Assembly: GCA_964008075.1 (NCBI GenBank) | Contig: CAXGAP010000030.1 | Coordinates: 1-16,734, forward strand | Length of the DNA stretch: 16,734 nt | DNA from: UBA724 sp964008075 | GTDB lineage: Bacteria; Bacteroidota; Bacteroidia; Flavobacteriales; Flavobacteriaceae | Reading direction: 5' to 3' | Part shown: positions 7,152 through 14,492 of the stretch, piece by piece | Layout of the letters: each line of letters starts with the position of its first letter | How positions within the stretch are numbered: position 1 is the stretch's first letter | Position numbers and translations under genes: made by a program | Notes under the pieces: model-generated | Told to the model about the DNA's origin: nothing | Database searches by the model: none | Seen by the model: the letters and a program-made list of their open reading frames with translations, nothing else

Positions 7152-7159
7152 TATCTTTG
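7152..7159 (+). promoter_or_regulatory. Possible -7 element just upstream of purE
   Basis: TATCTTTG, a full TAnnTTTG match, ends 13 bases before the purE ATG, within the 44-base gap after purK. No TTG is visible at the normal -33 spacing. It could let purE be transcribed independently of purK. Confidence 0.4.
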
Positions 7160-7172
7160 CAAAAACTTTTTT

Positions 7173-7655
7173 ATGAAAGTAGCAATTATCATGGGAAGTG
7201 CTTCGGATATGCCTGTCATGGAGGGTGCGATCAATATCTTGAAGGAGTTTGGGGTTGAAACCCATGTCGATATTGTTTCTGCTCATCGAACGCCGAGCTA
7301 TATGATGGATTTTGCCAATACTGCACACCAAAAAGGTATCGGAGTGATTATCGCTGGTGCTGGTGGTGCTGCGCACTTACCTGGAATGGTTGCTGCAACC
7401 AGTCCCCTCCCTGTGATTGGGGTGCCTGTCAAGTCTAGAAACTCGATTGATGGGTGGGATTCTGTGTTGTCGATACTCCAAATGCCGAGTGGTGTTCCTG
7501 TGGCGACTGTTGCACTCGACGGCGCTGAAAATGCAGGAATTCTCGCTGCGCAAATTCTTGCAACCAACGATAAGGATTTACAAGATAAAATCATCGATTA
7601 TAAAGAGGGGCTTGCCAAAAAAGTGGAGTCGTCACGAAAAAACATAGACTCCTAA
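7173..7655 (+). CDS. purE: N5-carboxyaminoimidazole ribonucleotide mutase
   Basis: Class I PurE of 160 residues, which moves the carboxyl group of N5-CAIR to give CAIR. It acts directly after PurK, the product of the preceding gene. Seen: MGSASDMPVM (residues 7-16) with the substrate-binding GSxSD, SAHRTP (36-41) containing the catalytic histidine, and AGAGGAAHLPGM (61-72). Length and motifs are standard for the bacterial class I enzyme, and the presence of purK supports class I rather than the class II AIR carboxylase. The stop overlaps that of the convergent UbiA-like gene by four bases (7652-7655), leaving no space for a terminator between them. Confidence 0.97.
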   Translation: MKVAIIMGSASDMPVMEGAINILKEFGVETHVDIVSAHRTPSYMMDFANTAHQKGIGVIIAGAGGAAHLPGMVAATSPLPVIGVPVKSRNSIDGWDSVLSILQMPSGVPVATVALDGAENAGILAAQILATNDKDLQDKIIDYKEGLAKKVESSRKNIDS

Positions 7656-8473
7656 ATCCATTTCCAAATAAGTATTGATAATAGCCAAACCATGGGTAGA
7701 GATTCAACCCAAAAAGAGGCGAAATAAGGGCTTTGTTCTTCATTAGACTTGCGTAAAAGTACAATCGCAATAGCAGCCGTCAGTACTGTTGGTGTCATAT
7801 CTTCAATCTCATTTATCAAAAAATAGGATAGTATAACAACAGCAATCAAAGAAAGGGTGCCGATCATTTTCGATCCTTTTATTCCAAATATTTGAGGAAT
7901 TGTTTTCATGCGATCACTATCGCCATAGCTATCGCGAATCTCAAAAGGGATCATCGTTGCAAAAGTCCACAGTGCCATTTGAATCCATACAACAACAGTT
8001 GAAATACTGAGCTGACTCTGATGGTTTATAAGAGGAAGCAAAACAACGACTGATGCCCAACAACCCACCACAACAAATGATTTGAGATAAGGCAATTGAC
8101 GAAGCCCTGTAAAAAAACGATTGTTGGGCAGTACATATGAGAAACTCAATATACCCAAAAAAGATGCCAAAAGAAGTGTGTGAAAAGTGAGTTTGGTGGC
8201 AGATATACACAAGCCTATACCAGCCAACAATGAAAAGATGAATATGGGTCTTATTAGTGTTGCATTGGCTTCTGATAAAGGGAAATAACGTATAAAATTA
8301 TAGGTGACTATAGTTGCACAAAACACAAAGATAAATAAGGGGTACTGCCATGATAAATCATATTGCAGATGAACAATAGCCAGTAGCGACAATACAGCCA
8401 ATCCAACATGTGTACTTGACAAGACATAGAAGCGAAAAAGTTTTGAGATCAAGAGGACAAGCTTTATTGACAA
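7652..8473 (-). CDS. UbiA-like polytopic membrane protein (no ATG start)
   Basis: Integral membrane protein of up to 273 residues with about eight hydrophobic helices. It resembles the UbiA prenyltransferase fold: the second aspartate motif is kept as IRDSYGDSDRMKTIPQ (residues 179-194, with D181, D185 and D187), followed by FGIKGSK. The first aspartate-rich motif (NDxxDxxxD) is absent; TYNFIRY occupies that place at 57-63. The prenyl acceptor and even enzymatic activity are therefore uncertain. No ATG exists in frame before residue 189. TTG codons at 8473 and 8452 are the plausible starts; a TATCTTTG element overlaps 8473, which favours 8452 (266 residues), and the LISKLFRFY segment there resembles the start of related proteins. 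It is divergent from gcvP and convergent with purE. Confidence 0.72.
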   Translation of the reverse strand: MSIKLVLLISKLFRFYVLSSTHVGLAVLSLLAIVHLQYDLSWQYPLFIFVFCATIVTYNFIRYFPLSEANATLIRPIFIFSLLAGIGLCISATKLTFHTLLLASFLGILSFSYVLPNNRFFTGLRQLPYLKSFVVVGCWASVVVLLPLINHQSQLSISTVVVWIQMALWTFATMIPFEIRDSYGDSDRMKTIPQIFGIKGSKMIGTLSLIAVVILSYFLINEIEDMTPTVLTAAIAIVLLRKSNEEQSPYFASFWVESLPMVWLLSILIWKWI

Positions 8474-8478
8474 AGATA
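8471..8478 (-). promoter_or_regulatory. -7 element for the UbiA-like gene
   Basis: TATCTTTG on the minus strand matches TAnnTTTG fully. It overlaps the outermost TTG start codon (8473), so if it is used translation must start further in, for example at TTG 8452. No TTG lies at a normal -33 distance. Confidence 0.4.
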
Positions 8479-8546
8479 GACATCTGATGGTTAAAAACTT
8501 TGTGAATATTCAAATCGCAAAAGCTAAAAAGATGTGTAGTTAACTT

Positions 8547-8554
8547 TAAATTTG
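8547..8554 (+). promoter_or_regulatory. -7 element for gcvP
   Basis: TAAATTTG is a full TAnnTTTG match and ends 17 bases before the gcvP TTG start. AGAAAGGA (8557-8564) lies between it and the start and could act as a ribosome binding site seven bases ahead of the TTG. No convincing -33 TTG is seen. Confidence 0.4.
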
Positions 8555-8571
8555 TAAGAAAGGATTTTGGC

Positions 8572-11406
8572 TTGAAAACGACACATTTTGCTTACAGACA
8601 TATAGGACCGAGAAGTAATGAAGTAAAAGAAATGCTGGCAACTGTTCAGACAGATTCGTTGGATGAACTTTGTCAGCAAACCATCCCTGAATCGATTCGG
8701 CTTGACAAGCAAATGAGTCTTCCAACTGCAATGAGTGAGGCAGAATGTTTGGACCACATTGCAGAGCTGGGTTCAAAAAATAAGGTGCATAAAAGTTATA
8801 TCGGCATGGGTTATCACCCAACGCACCTCCCAGCAGTGATTCAACGAAATATACTGGAAAACCCAGGGTGGTACACTGCCTATACCCCCTACCAAGCCGA
8901 AATTGCACAGGGTCGTTTAGAGGCTGTTCTGAATTTCCAAACGATGGTTTGTGAGCTCACAGGAATGCCTCTTGCAAATGCCTCTCTCTTGGATGAAAGC
9001 ACTGCAGCAGCTGAAGCAATGAGTATGCTTTACAGTCTGCGAACTGCAGCACAAAAAAAAGGAGAAGCAAATGAATTTTTTGTTGATAATAACATACTGC
9101 CACAAACACTAGCTGTGTTGCAAACACGTGCTGTGCCACTGGGCATCAAGCTCATACAAGGAGATGCTGACAGTTGGACTCCCTCGTCACACTTTTTTGG
9201 TGCCATATTTCAATACCCTGGAAGGCATGGTCATATCATCGACTTGCAAGCGGCAATCGAAAAAGCCAATGGCCTTGATATCAAAACGACTGTCGCAGCA
9301 GACATCATGAGTTTGGCCCTACTCGAAGCGCCAGGTACTTTTGGTGCAGATGTCGTTGTTGGCAGTACTCAACGCTTTGGCATTCCCATGGGATATGGTG
9401 GTCCTCATGCAGGTTATTTTGCAACCAAAACAGAATATAAACGCAGTGTTCCCGGGCGTATCATTGGCGTTACACAAGATATACAAGGCGAGCGTGCTCT
9501 TCGCATGGCACTCCAAACGCGTGAACAGCACATCAAACGCGATCGTGCAACATCAAATATCTGTACAGCTCAAGTCCTGCTGGCTGTGATGGCAGGTATG
9601 TTTGCTGTTCATCATGGACCTGTTGGTCTGCGTCAAATTGCGAGTCGTATCCATGACAATACCTTACGACTTTACAAGGGGTTAATGAACCTTGGCATAC
9701 CCATCAATAACAATCATTTCTTCGATACTTTGGAAGTAATCGCCCCAACAGAAATCATTGATAAAAAAGCACTTGCAAAGGGAATCAATCTGAATATCAT
9801 AAGTGATGATCGACTGAGTATTTCAGTAAATGAGCTTACGACAGCAGCAGATATCGATGAGCTTATTGAGATTTTCAGTGCTGTGAAATCAAGCCATTCG
9901 GAGACTCGTTTTGATGAGGTTGGCATACCACCATCGACAAAAAGAACGACCGATTTCCTCTCCCAAGAGGTGTTTCACAACTACCAATCCGAGTCTTCTC
10001 TGATGCGTTATATCAAAAAACTTGAGCGAAAGGATTTGTCCCTCACACACAGCATGATTGCCCTGGGGTCTTGTACGATGAAACTCAATGCAGCTGCACA
10101 ACTCCTACCCTTAAGCAGACCTGAATGGGGAAATATCCATCCATTTGCACCCAAAAATCAAGTGCAAGGCTATCAGCATATTTTACAAGAACTCGAGGAT
10201 TATCTATCTGAAATTACTGGCTTTTCTGGCACCTCACTACAACCCAATTCAGGTGCTCAAGGAGAGTTTAGTGGTTTGATGGTCATACGTTCCTATCACG
10301 AATCACGTGGCGATAGCCATCGTAATATTTGCTTAATTCCATCCTCTGCACATGGTACCAATCCTGCCTCAGCTGTGATGGCTGGTATGCGTGTCGTTGT
10401 TGTTGGAACAGACAAACATGGCAATATCAATGAGGATGAGTTGTGTGAAAAGGCAAAGCTCCATGCTGAAAATCTGGCAGCACTAATGATCACATACCCA
10501 TCTACTCATGGGGTTTTTGAGTCCTCCATACAGCGAATTACAAAGGTGATTCATGACTGTGGGGGGCAGGTGTATATGGATGGTGCAAACATGAATGCAC
10601 AAGTTGGCCTGACAAATCCTGCGCTGATTGGTGCTGATGTATGCCACCTCAATTTACACAAGACATTTGCCATTCCACATGGTGGCGGTGGCCCTGGCGT
10701 TGGCCCCATCTGCGTTGCTAAGCATTTAGTGCCTTTCTTACCAACACACCCTCATCTGTCTGATCAAGCGAATGCTGTTACAATTTCAGGAGCACCTTGG
10801 GGGTCTGCTTTGATCTGTCTGATTTCCTATTCATACATTCGAATGCTTGGTGCCAATGGGCTTAAAAGATCGACTGAAATTGCCATTTTAAATGCCAATT
10901 ATATCAAGCAAAAATTAGAAAAGCACTATGAAATTCTATATAAAGGAGAGTCTGGTCGAGCTGCGCATGAGTTTATCATCGACTGCCGCCCCTTTAAAGA
11001 AAAAGGCATTGAGGTCGTTGACATTGCCAAAAGACTGATGGACTATGGGTTCCACTCCCCTACCGTTTCGTTTCCAGTGGTTGGCACAATGATGATTGAG
11101 CCAACAGAAAGTGAAGATAAATCAGAACTCGATCGATTTTGCGACGCTATGATTTCGATTCGATTTGAAATTGAAGGTAGTGATGCCAATCAGAAAAATA
11201 ATATTTTGCATAATGCACCCCACACAATGGCACTGCTCACAGCAGATGAATGGGATCTTCCTTACAGTCGAAGTGAAGCAGCATACCCACTTGCTTTTGT
11301 GAGAGAAAATAAGTTCTGGCCTAGTGTTAGGAGAACCAATGAAGCTTTTGGGGATCGTAATTTAATATGTACTTGTACCCCTATTGAGGAATTTGAAACT
11401 ACTTAA
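8572..11406 (+). CDS. gcvP: Glycine dehydrogenase (decarboxylating), P-protein
   Basis: PLP enzyme of 944 residues, the decarboxylating subunit of the glycine cleavage system, passing the aminomethyl group to the lipoyl H-protein. It is the fused, single-chain form (usual length 940-970). Seen: the N-terminal FAYRHIGPRSNEVKEML, the N-half GYGGPHAGYFATK and ERALRMALQTREQHIKRDRA segments, and in the C-half NLHKTFAIPHGGGGPG with the PLP-binding lysine at K697. The start codon is TTG: it yields MKTTHFAYRHIGPR, exactly the family N-terminus, there is no in-frame ATG upstream before a stop, and an AGAAAGGA precedes it. gcvT and gcvH are not in the window, which is normal in this group. No glycine riboswitch was recognised in the short upstream gap. 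Confidence 0.97.
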   Translation: MKTTHFAYRHIGPRSNEVKEMLATVQTDSLDELCQQTIPESIRLDKQMSLPTAMSEAECLDHIAELGSKNKVHKSYIGMGYHPTHLPAVIQRNILENPGWYTAYTPYQAEIAQGRLEAVLNFQTMVCELTGMPLANASLLDESTAAAEAMSMLYSLRTAAQKKGEANEFFVDNNILPQTLAVLQTRAVPLGIKLIQGDADSWTPSSHFFGAIFQYPGRHGHIIDLQAAIEKANGLDIKTTVAADIMSLALLEAPGTFGADVVVGSTQRFGIPMGYGGPHAGYFATKTEYKRSVPGRIIGVTQDIQGERALRMALQTREQHIKRDRATSNICTAQVLLAVMAGMFAVHHGPVGLRQIASRIHDNTLRLYKGLMNLGIPINNNHFFDTLEVIAPTEIIDKKALAKGINLNIISDDRLSISVNELTTAADIDELIEIFSAVKSSHSETRFDEVGIPPSTKRTTDFLSQEVFHNYQSESSLMRYIKKLERKDLSLTHSMIALGSCTMKLNAAAQLLPLSRPEWGNIHPFAPKNQVQGYQHILQELEDYLSEITGFSGTSLQPNSGAQGEFSGLMVIRSYHESRGDSHRNICLIPSSAHGTNPASAVMAGMRVVVVGTDKHGNINEDELCEKAKLHAENLAALMITYPSTHGVFESSIQRITKVIHDCGGQVYMDGANMNAQVGLTNPALIGADVCHLNLHKTFAIPHGGGGPGVGPICVAKHLVPFLPTHPHLSDQANAVTISGAPWGSALICLISYSYIRMLGANGLKRSTEIAILNANYIKQKLEKHYEILYKGESGRAAHEFIIDCRPFKEKGIEVVDIAKRLMDYGFHSPTVSFPVVGTMMIEPTESEDKSELDRFCDAMISIRFEIEGSDANQKNNILHNAPHTMALLTADEWDLPYSRSEAAYPLAFVRENKFWPSVRRTNEAFGDRNLICTCTPIEEFETT

Positions 11407-11481
11407 TTTTAAATTTAAATATCTGATTTTTAGGTATTTATAATATTTGTTTGTATCCAAGGTTATACTATTCAGCTTCTT

Positions 11482-11498
11482 ATGCTATTTTTGAGCAT
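11482..11498 (+). other. Small stem-loop between gcvP and fabH-like gene
   Basis: ATGCT (11482-11486) pairs with AGCAT (11494-11498) around a seven-base loop. It lies 76 bases after the gcvP stop in a 160-base AT-rich gap and lacks a directly following T run, so a terminator role is only possible, not supported. The loop also contains most of a TATTTTTG promoter-like match (11486-11493). Confidence 0.25.
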
Positions 11499-11577
11499 CG
11501 TAGTAACTTTTATGTTTCTACTGTTGAGTGTAAGAATGTATTTAGTTTTGATTAAAAGCTTTGTAAATGGCCATTAA
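11482..11577 (+). CDS. Doubtful small hydrophobic ORF
   Basis: A 31-codon frame upstream of the FabH-like gene reads MLFLSIVVTFMFLLLSV followed by a polar tail, i.e. one possible membrane segment. It overlaps the next gene start by 11 bases. T-rich DNA gives hydrophobic frames by chance and no family is recognised, so this could be noise, a tiny membrane protein or a remnant of one. Confidence 0.12.
   Translation: MLFLSIVVTFMFLLLSVRMYLVLIKSFVNGH
11524..11550 (+). promoter_or_regulatory. Possible promoter of the FabH-like gene
   Basis: TTG (11524-11526) is followed after 16 bases by TAGTTTTG (11543-11550), a full TAnnTTTG match that ends 16 bases before the ATG at 11567. Spacing is slightly short of the usual 17-23 bases, but the position relative to the start codon is as expected. 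Confidence 0.42.
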
Positions 11578-12625
11578 AATTACAGGTACTGGGTGTTATA
11601 TTCCTGAAAATATTACATCAAATCAGGACTTTTTACAACATGAATTTTATCAGGCTGATGGCACTCCATTTACAATAGCCAACGAGTCAATCATCGAAAA
11701 GTTTCAGTCAATTACTGGTATCGCTGAACGTAAGTATGCCAAAAATCATCACAACACGAGTGATCTTGCTACTTTTGCCGCCGAGCGAGCAATCGATGAT
11801 GCTGGCATTGACCCTGAGCAGCTTGACTATATCATCGTGGGGCATAACTTTGGGGATGTCAGTCATGGTCACACCCAATCGGATATGTTGCCAGCTGTTG
11901 CAGCGCGAGTAAAGCACAAACTGGGTATTCAAAACCCAAATTGTGTAGCCTATGACCTCATCTTTGGCTGTCCTGGATGGCTTGAAGGTGTCATCCAATC
12001 GGAAGCCTTCATCAAGTCAGGGATTGCAAAACGATGCCTTGTTATCGGAGCAGAAACCCTGTCTCGTGTTGTGGATCACAATGACAGAGATTCTATGATT
12101 TTTGCAGATGGTGCAGGTGCGACCATCATTGAGGATGTCGATGAAGATGGAGGGCTTTTATCACATCGCACAGCGACCTACACAATCGATGAAACCTACT
12201 ACATCTATGCTGGCGGTTCATATTGTAATCCTAAAAACAAAAACACCCAATACATCAAAATGGAGGGGCGCAAAGTGTATGAGTTTGCGCTAAGCCATGT
12301 TCCCCAAGCGATGAAGGATTGCTTCGATGCATCTGGATATCAAATTGAAGATCTCAAAAAAGTTTTTATCCATCAAGCCAATGAGAAAATGGATGAGGCA
12401 ATTTTAAAACGTTTTTATCGCCTATACAGAGAACAAATGCCTGATGATGTTCTGCCAATGAACATACAAACCTATGGTAATAGCTCTGTGGCAACTGTCC
12501 CCACACTCTTTGACTTGGTTCGGAAAAATCAACTCAAAGGTCATAAGCTCAAGAAGGGTGATGTCGTGATTTTTGCCAGTGTTGGCGCCGGAATGAATAT
12601 CAACGCTGTTACTTATCAAATTTAG
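11567..12625 (+). CDS. 3-oxoacyl-ACP synthase III family protein (FabH-like paralogue)
   Basis: Thiolase-fold condensing enzyme of 352 residues. Seen: N-terminal ITGTGCYIPENI, the triad C135 (in IFGCPGWLEG), H269 (in IFIHQANEK, KKVF before it) and N305 (in TYGNSSVATV), and a C-terminal GDVVIFASVGAGMN loop. All three catalytic residues of FabH are present, so decarboxylative or acyl-transfer condensation chemistry is likely. It is longer than housekeeping FabH (~320-335), with an insertion in the first 50 residues (HEFYQADGTPFTIANES), and the cysteine context is IFGCPG rather than ACAG. This matches a distinct Bacteroidetes paralogue group rather than the primary fatty-acid FabH; the acyl substrate is unknown. 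It stands alone as a transcription unit, convergent with the pafA remnant, whose end overlaps it by 17 bases. Confidence 0.88.
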   Translation: MAIKITGTGCYIPENITSNQDFLQHEFYQADGTPFTIANESIIEKFQSITGIAERKYAKNHHNTSDLATFAAERAIDDAGIDPEQLDYIIVGHNFGDVSHGHTQSDMLPAVAARVKHKLGIQNPNCVAYDLIFGCPGWLEGVIQSEAFIKSGIAKRCLVIGAETLSRVVDHNDRDSMIFADGAGATIIEDVDEDGGLLSHRTATYTIDETYYIYAGGSYCNPKNKNTQYIKMEGRKVYEFALSHVPQAMKDCFDASGYQIEDLKKVFIHQANEKMDEAILKRFYRLYREQMPDDVLPMNIQTYGNSSVATVPTLFDLVRKNQLKGHKLKKGDVVIFASVGAGMNINAVTYQI

Positions 12626-12913
12626 CAAGCGACTCAGAAATCACATCTCCTGTCATCCCATTTGGAAAGGCGATACCCAACAAGGTACACATCGTTGGAG
12701 CAATGTCTGTTATCTAAGTTTTTTCGTAGGTCTGCCCTGACTTGATTCCACAACCCATCATCAAAAGTGGCGCATGGGTATCATAGGAGAAGCAAGTGGA
12801 ATGAGTTGTACCTTTGAGGCCATAATCAATATGCCCTGGTTTGGGGATCATAAAAATATCACACGCTCTTATGACATGGTTGCCACGGAGCAAGAAGGCA
12901 GAAGTCTTTTCAT
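12609..12913 (-). pseudogene. pafA: pafA-type alkaline phosphatase remnant: start plus C-terminus, interrupted by TAG
   Basis: The start side reads ATG at 12913 then MKRLLPSC, a plausible signal-peptide beginning that stops after 14 codons (TAA). In another frame, from about 12897 down to 12609, the C-terminal part of a PafA-like alkaline phosphatase is readable: LLRGNHVIRACDIFMIPKPG, GLKGTTHSTCFSYDTHAPLL, GCGIKSGQTYEKT, a TAG at 12716-12714, then ITDIAPTMCTLLGIAFPNG and a TAA at 12611-12609. The GTTH and YDTH histidines correspond to the family's metal-site region. TAG replaces what is normally a glutamate codon (TEITDIAPT), a single-base change from GAG. PafA is about 540 residues, so over 400 codons are missing. 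The end overlaps the fabH-like gene by 17 bases. Family match is from recollection of PafA sequences. Confidence 0.78.
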
Positions 12914-12930
12914 GATTGAAATATAAAACC

Positions 12931-12938
12931 CAAAGATA
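12931..12938 (-). promoter_or_regulatory. Relic -7 element of the pafA remnant
   Basis: TATCTTTG on the minus strand is a full TAnnTTTG match and ends 17 bases before the remnant's ATG at 12913. This is the same spacing as in front of adk, which supports the view that the true pafA 5' end is preserved. Confidence 0.42.
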
Positions 12939-12997
12939 ATTTTTTTGAAACACAGCACTTTTAAGCAAACATTATTTTTTACTTTCGTCAGGTGAAT

Positions 12998-13729
12998 ATG
13001 CTCAAACACATTGGTACCTATTTTTTGATGCTTCGCCTGGTGTTCATCAAACCTACTAAACGGTCGATTATGTATGGGCTTGTAATGAAAGAAATTCAGG
13101 ATTTGATCTTGGGTTCATTGGGTATTGTATGCTTTCTTTCATTCTTTGTTGGTGGTGTTGTCTCTATGCAGACGGCTCTGAACATTGACAGTTCTTTTAT
13201 GCCTGAAAATCTAGTTGGCTTCGCAACTCGACAATCGATTATTTTAGAGTTTTCACCCACTTTTATGGCAATTATTTTGGCAGGAAAAGTTGGGTCATAT
13301 ATCACTTCAAGCATAGGAACTATGCGTGTGACAGAGCAGATCGATGCTCTAGAAGTGATGGGTATAAATTCAGTCAATTTTTTGGTATTTCCCAAGCTAA
13401 TCGCAATGACTTTATTGCCAATCGTCATTATCTTTTCCATGTTTTTAGGGATTTTTGGTGGTTGGGCTGCAACCATATATGGTGGCTATTCAAGCAGCTC
13501 TGCCTTTATTGAAGGGATTCAATTGGGATTCAATTCCTATCATGTCGTATATGCTTTTGTAAAAACCTTTTTGTTTGCAATCATTTTAGCTACAATCCCC
13601 TCGTATCATGGTTACTATATGAAAGGTGGCGCACTTGATGTTGGACGTGCAAGTACAGTCTCTTTTGTCTGGTGTTCAGTCGTTATCATTGTTGTCAACT
13701 ATTTTATAACCCAACTGTTTTTCCCATAA
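12998..13729 (+). CDS. mlaE: MlaE-type ABC transporter permease
   Basis: Inner-membrane permease of 243 residues with about five hydrophobic helices. In Gram-negatives the family moves phospholipid between the inner and outer membranes together with an MlaF ATPase and an MCE-domain protein. Seen: the family signature GTMRVTEQIDALEVMG (about residues 107-122) followed by FLVFPKLIAM, the preceding AGKVGSYITSS, and a C-terminal YYMKGGALDVGRAST region. A GTG at 12992 would add two residues; the ATG is preferred because the homologous start lies there. The ATPase gene follows after a single base (TAAAATG). No MCE protein gene is in the window; it would be expected nearby or elsewhere. Upstream lies the decayed pafA gene, divergent. 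Confidence 0.93.
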   Translation: MLKHIGTYFLMLRLVFIKPTKRSIMYGLVMKEIQDLILGSLGIVCFLSFFVGGVVSMQTALNIDSSFMPENLVGFATRQSIILEFSPTFMAIILAGKVGSYITSSIGTMRVTEQIDALEVMGINSVNFLVFPKLIAMTLLPIVIIFSMFLGIFGGWAATIYGGYSSSSAFIEGIQLGFNSYHVVYAFVKTFLFAIILATIPSYHGYYMKGGALDVGRASTVSFVWCSVVIIVVNYFITQLFFP

Positions 13730-13730
13730 A

Positions 13731-14492
13731 ATGATACGAATAGAAAATATATACAAACAGTTTGATGGCACTCCCGTACTAAAAGGGATTTCAACTGAAT
13801 TTAAGATTGGAAAAACGAATTTGGTGATTGGCCAAAGTGGTTCTGGTAAAACTGTTTTGCTCAAAATTCTTTTAGGTCTTTTTAGGCCAAACAGTGGAGA
13901 AATATATTTTGATAATACCTCATTTTCTTCCATGTCGGAGGATGAACATAGGGTCCTGCGAAGAGAAATCGGTATGGTTTTTCAAGGAAGTGCACTCTTC
14001 GATTCGATGAATGTGGTTGAAAATGTACTGTTTCCAATGCGAATGCTAACCAAGTTTTCAGAAGCAGAAATGATCAATCAAGCCGAGGCTGTCATCGAGC
14101 GCGTAAACCTGATAGATGCAAGACATAAATTACCCAATGAAATCTCAGGTGGTATGCAAAAGCGTGTCGCGATTGCTCGAGCAGTTGTTATGCGACCCAA
14201 ATATCTTTTTTGTGACGAACCCAACTCTGGTCTTGACCCTAAAACAGCTATTGTTATCGACAACCTCATTCAAGAACTCACAAAAGAGTATAACATTACC
14301 ACTGTAATCAATTCGCATGATATGAATTCAGTAATGGAAATTGGCGAAACCATTCTCTTTTTGAAAGACGGAAGTAAAGCGTGGGAAGGGTCGAATAAAA
14401 ACATATTTAAGACTGATAACGAAGCAGTTACAGACTTTGTCTACTCCTCAAATTTATTCAAAAAAGTACGAGAGCTTTATCTCGATGATTAA
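13731..14492 (+). CDS. mlaF: MlaF-type ABC transporter ATP-binding protein
   Basis: Cytoplasmic ATPase of 253 residues that powers the MlaE permease. Seen, in order: Walker A GQSGSGKT (34-41), Q-loop Q85 in VFQGSALFDSM (83-93, the LFDSM stretch is typical of the MlaF group), ABC signature ISGGMQKR (138-145), Walker B YLFCDEP (158-164), D-loop SGLDP (166-170) and the switch histidine H196 in NSHDM. All motifs for ATP hydrolysis are intact. It starts one base after the mlaE stop. Its own stop overlaps that of the convergent DUF389 gene by four bases (14489-14492). Confidence 0.96.
   Translation: MIRIENIYKQFDGTPVLKGISTEFKIGKTNLVIGQSGSGKTVLLKILLGLFRPNSGEIYFDNTSFSSMSEDEHRVLRREIGMVFQGSALFDSMNVVENVLFPMRMLTKFSEAEMINQAEAVIERVNLIDARHKLPNEISGGMQKRVAIARAVVMRPKYLFCDEPNSGLDPKTAIVIDNLIQELTKEYNITTVINSHDMNSVMEIGETILFLKDGSKAWEGSNKNIFKTDNEAVTDFVYSSNLFKKVRELYLDD

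Noticed and set aside
8452..8484. ATG at 8484 as the true start of the UbiA-like gene
   Set aside because: It lies in a different frame and would need a frameshift, for which there is no direct evidence.
8474..8571. Glycine riboswitch before gcvP
   Set aside because: The gap is only about 100 bases, holds promoter elements for both directions and shows no recognisable aptamer core.
12714..12968. 84-codon minus-strand frame as an intact gene
   Set aside because: It is the pafA C-terminal frame read from a chance ATG through the old promoter; the homology continues past its TAG stop, so it is part of a pseudogene.
12973..12987. Promoter for mlaE (TATTTTTT or TACTTTCG)
   Set aside because: Both only partly match TAnnTTTG and have no TTG at a suitable distance.
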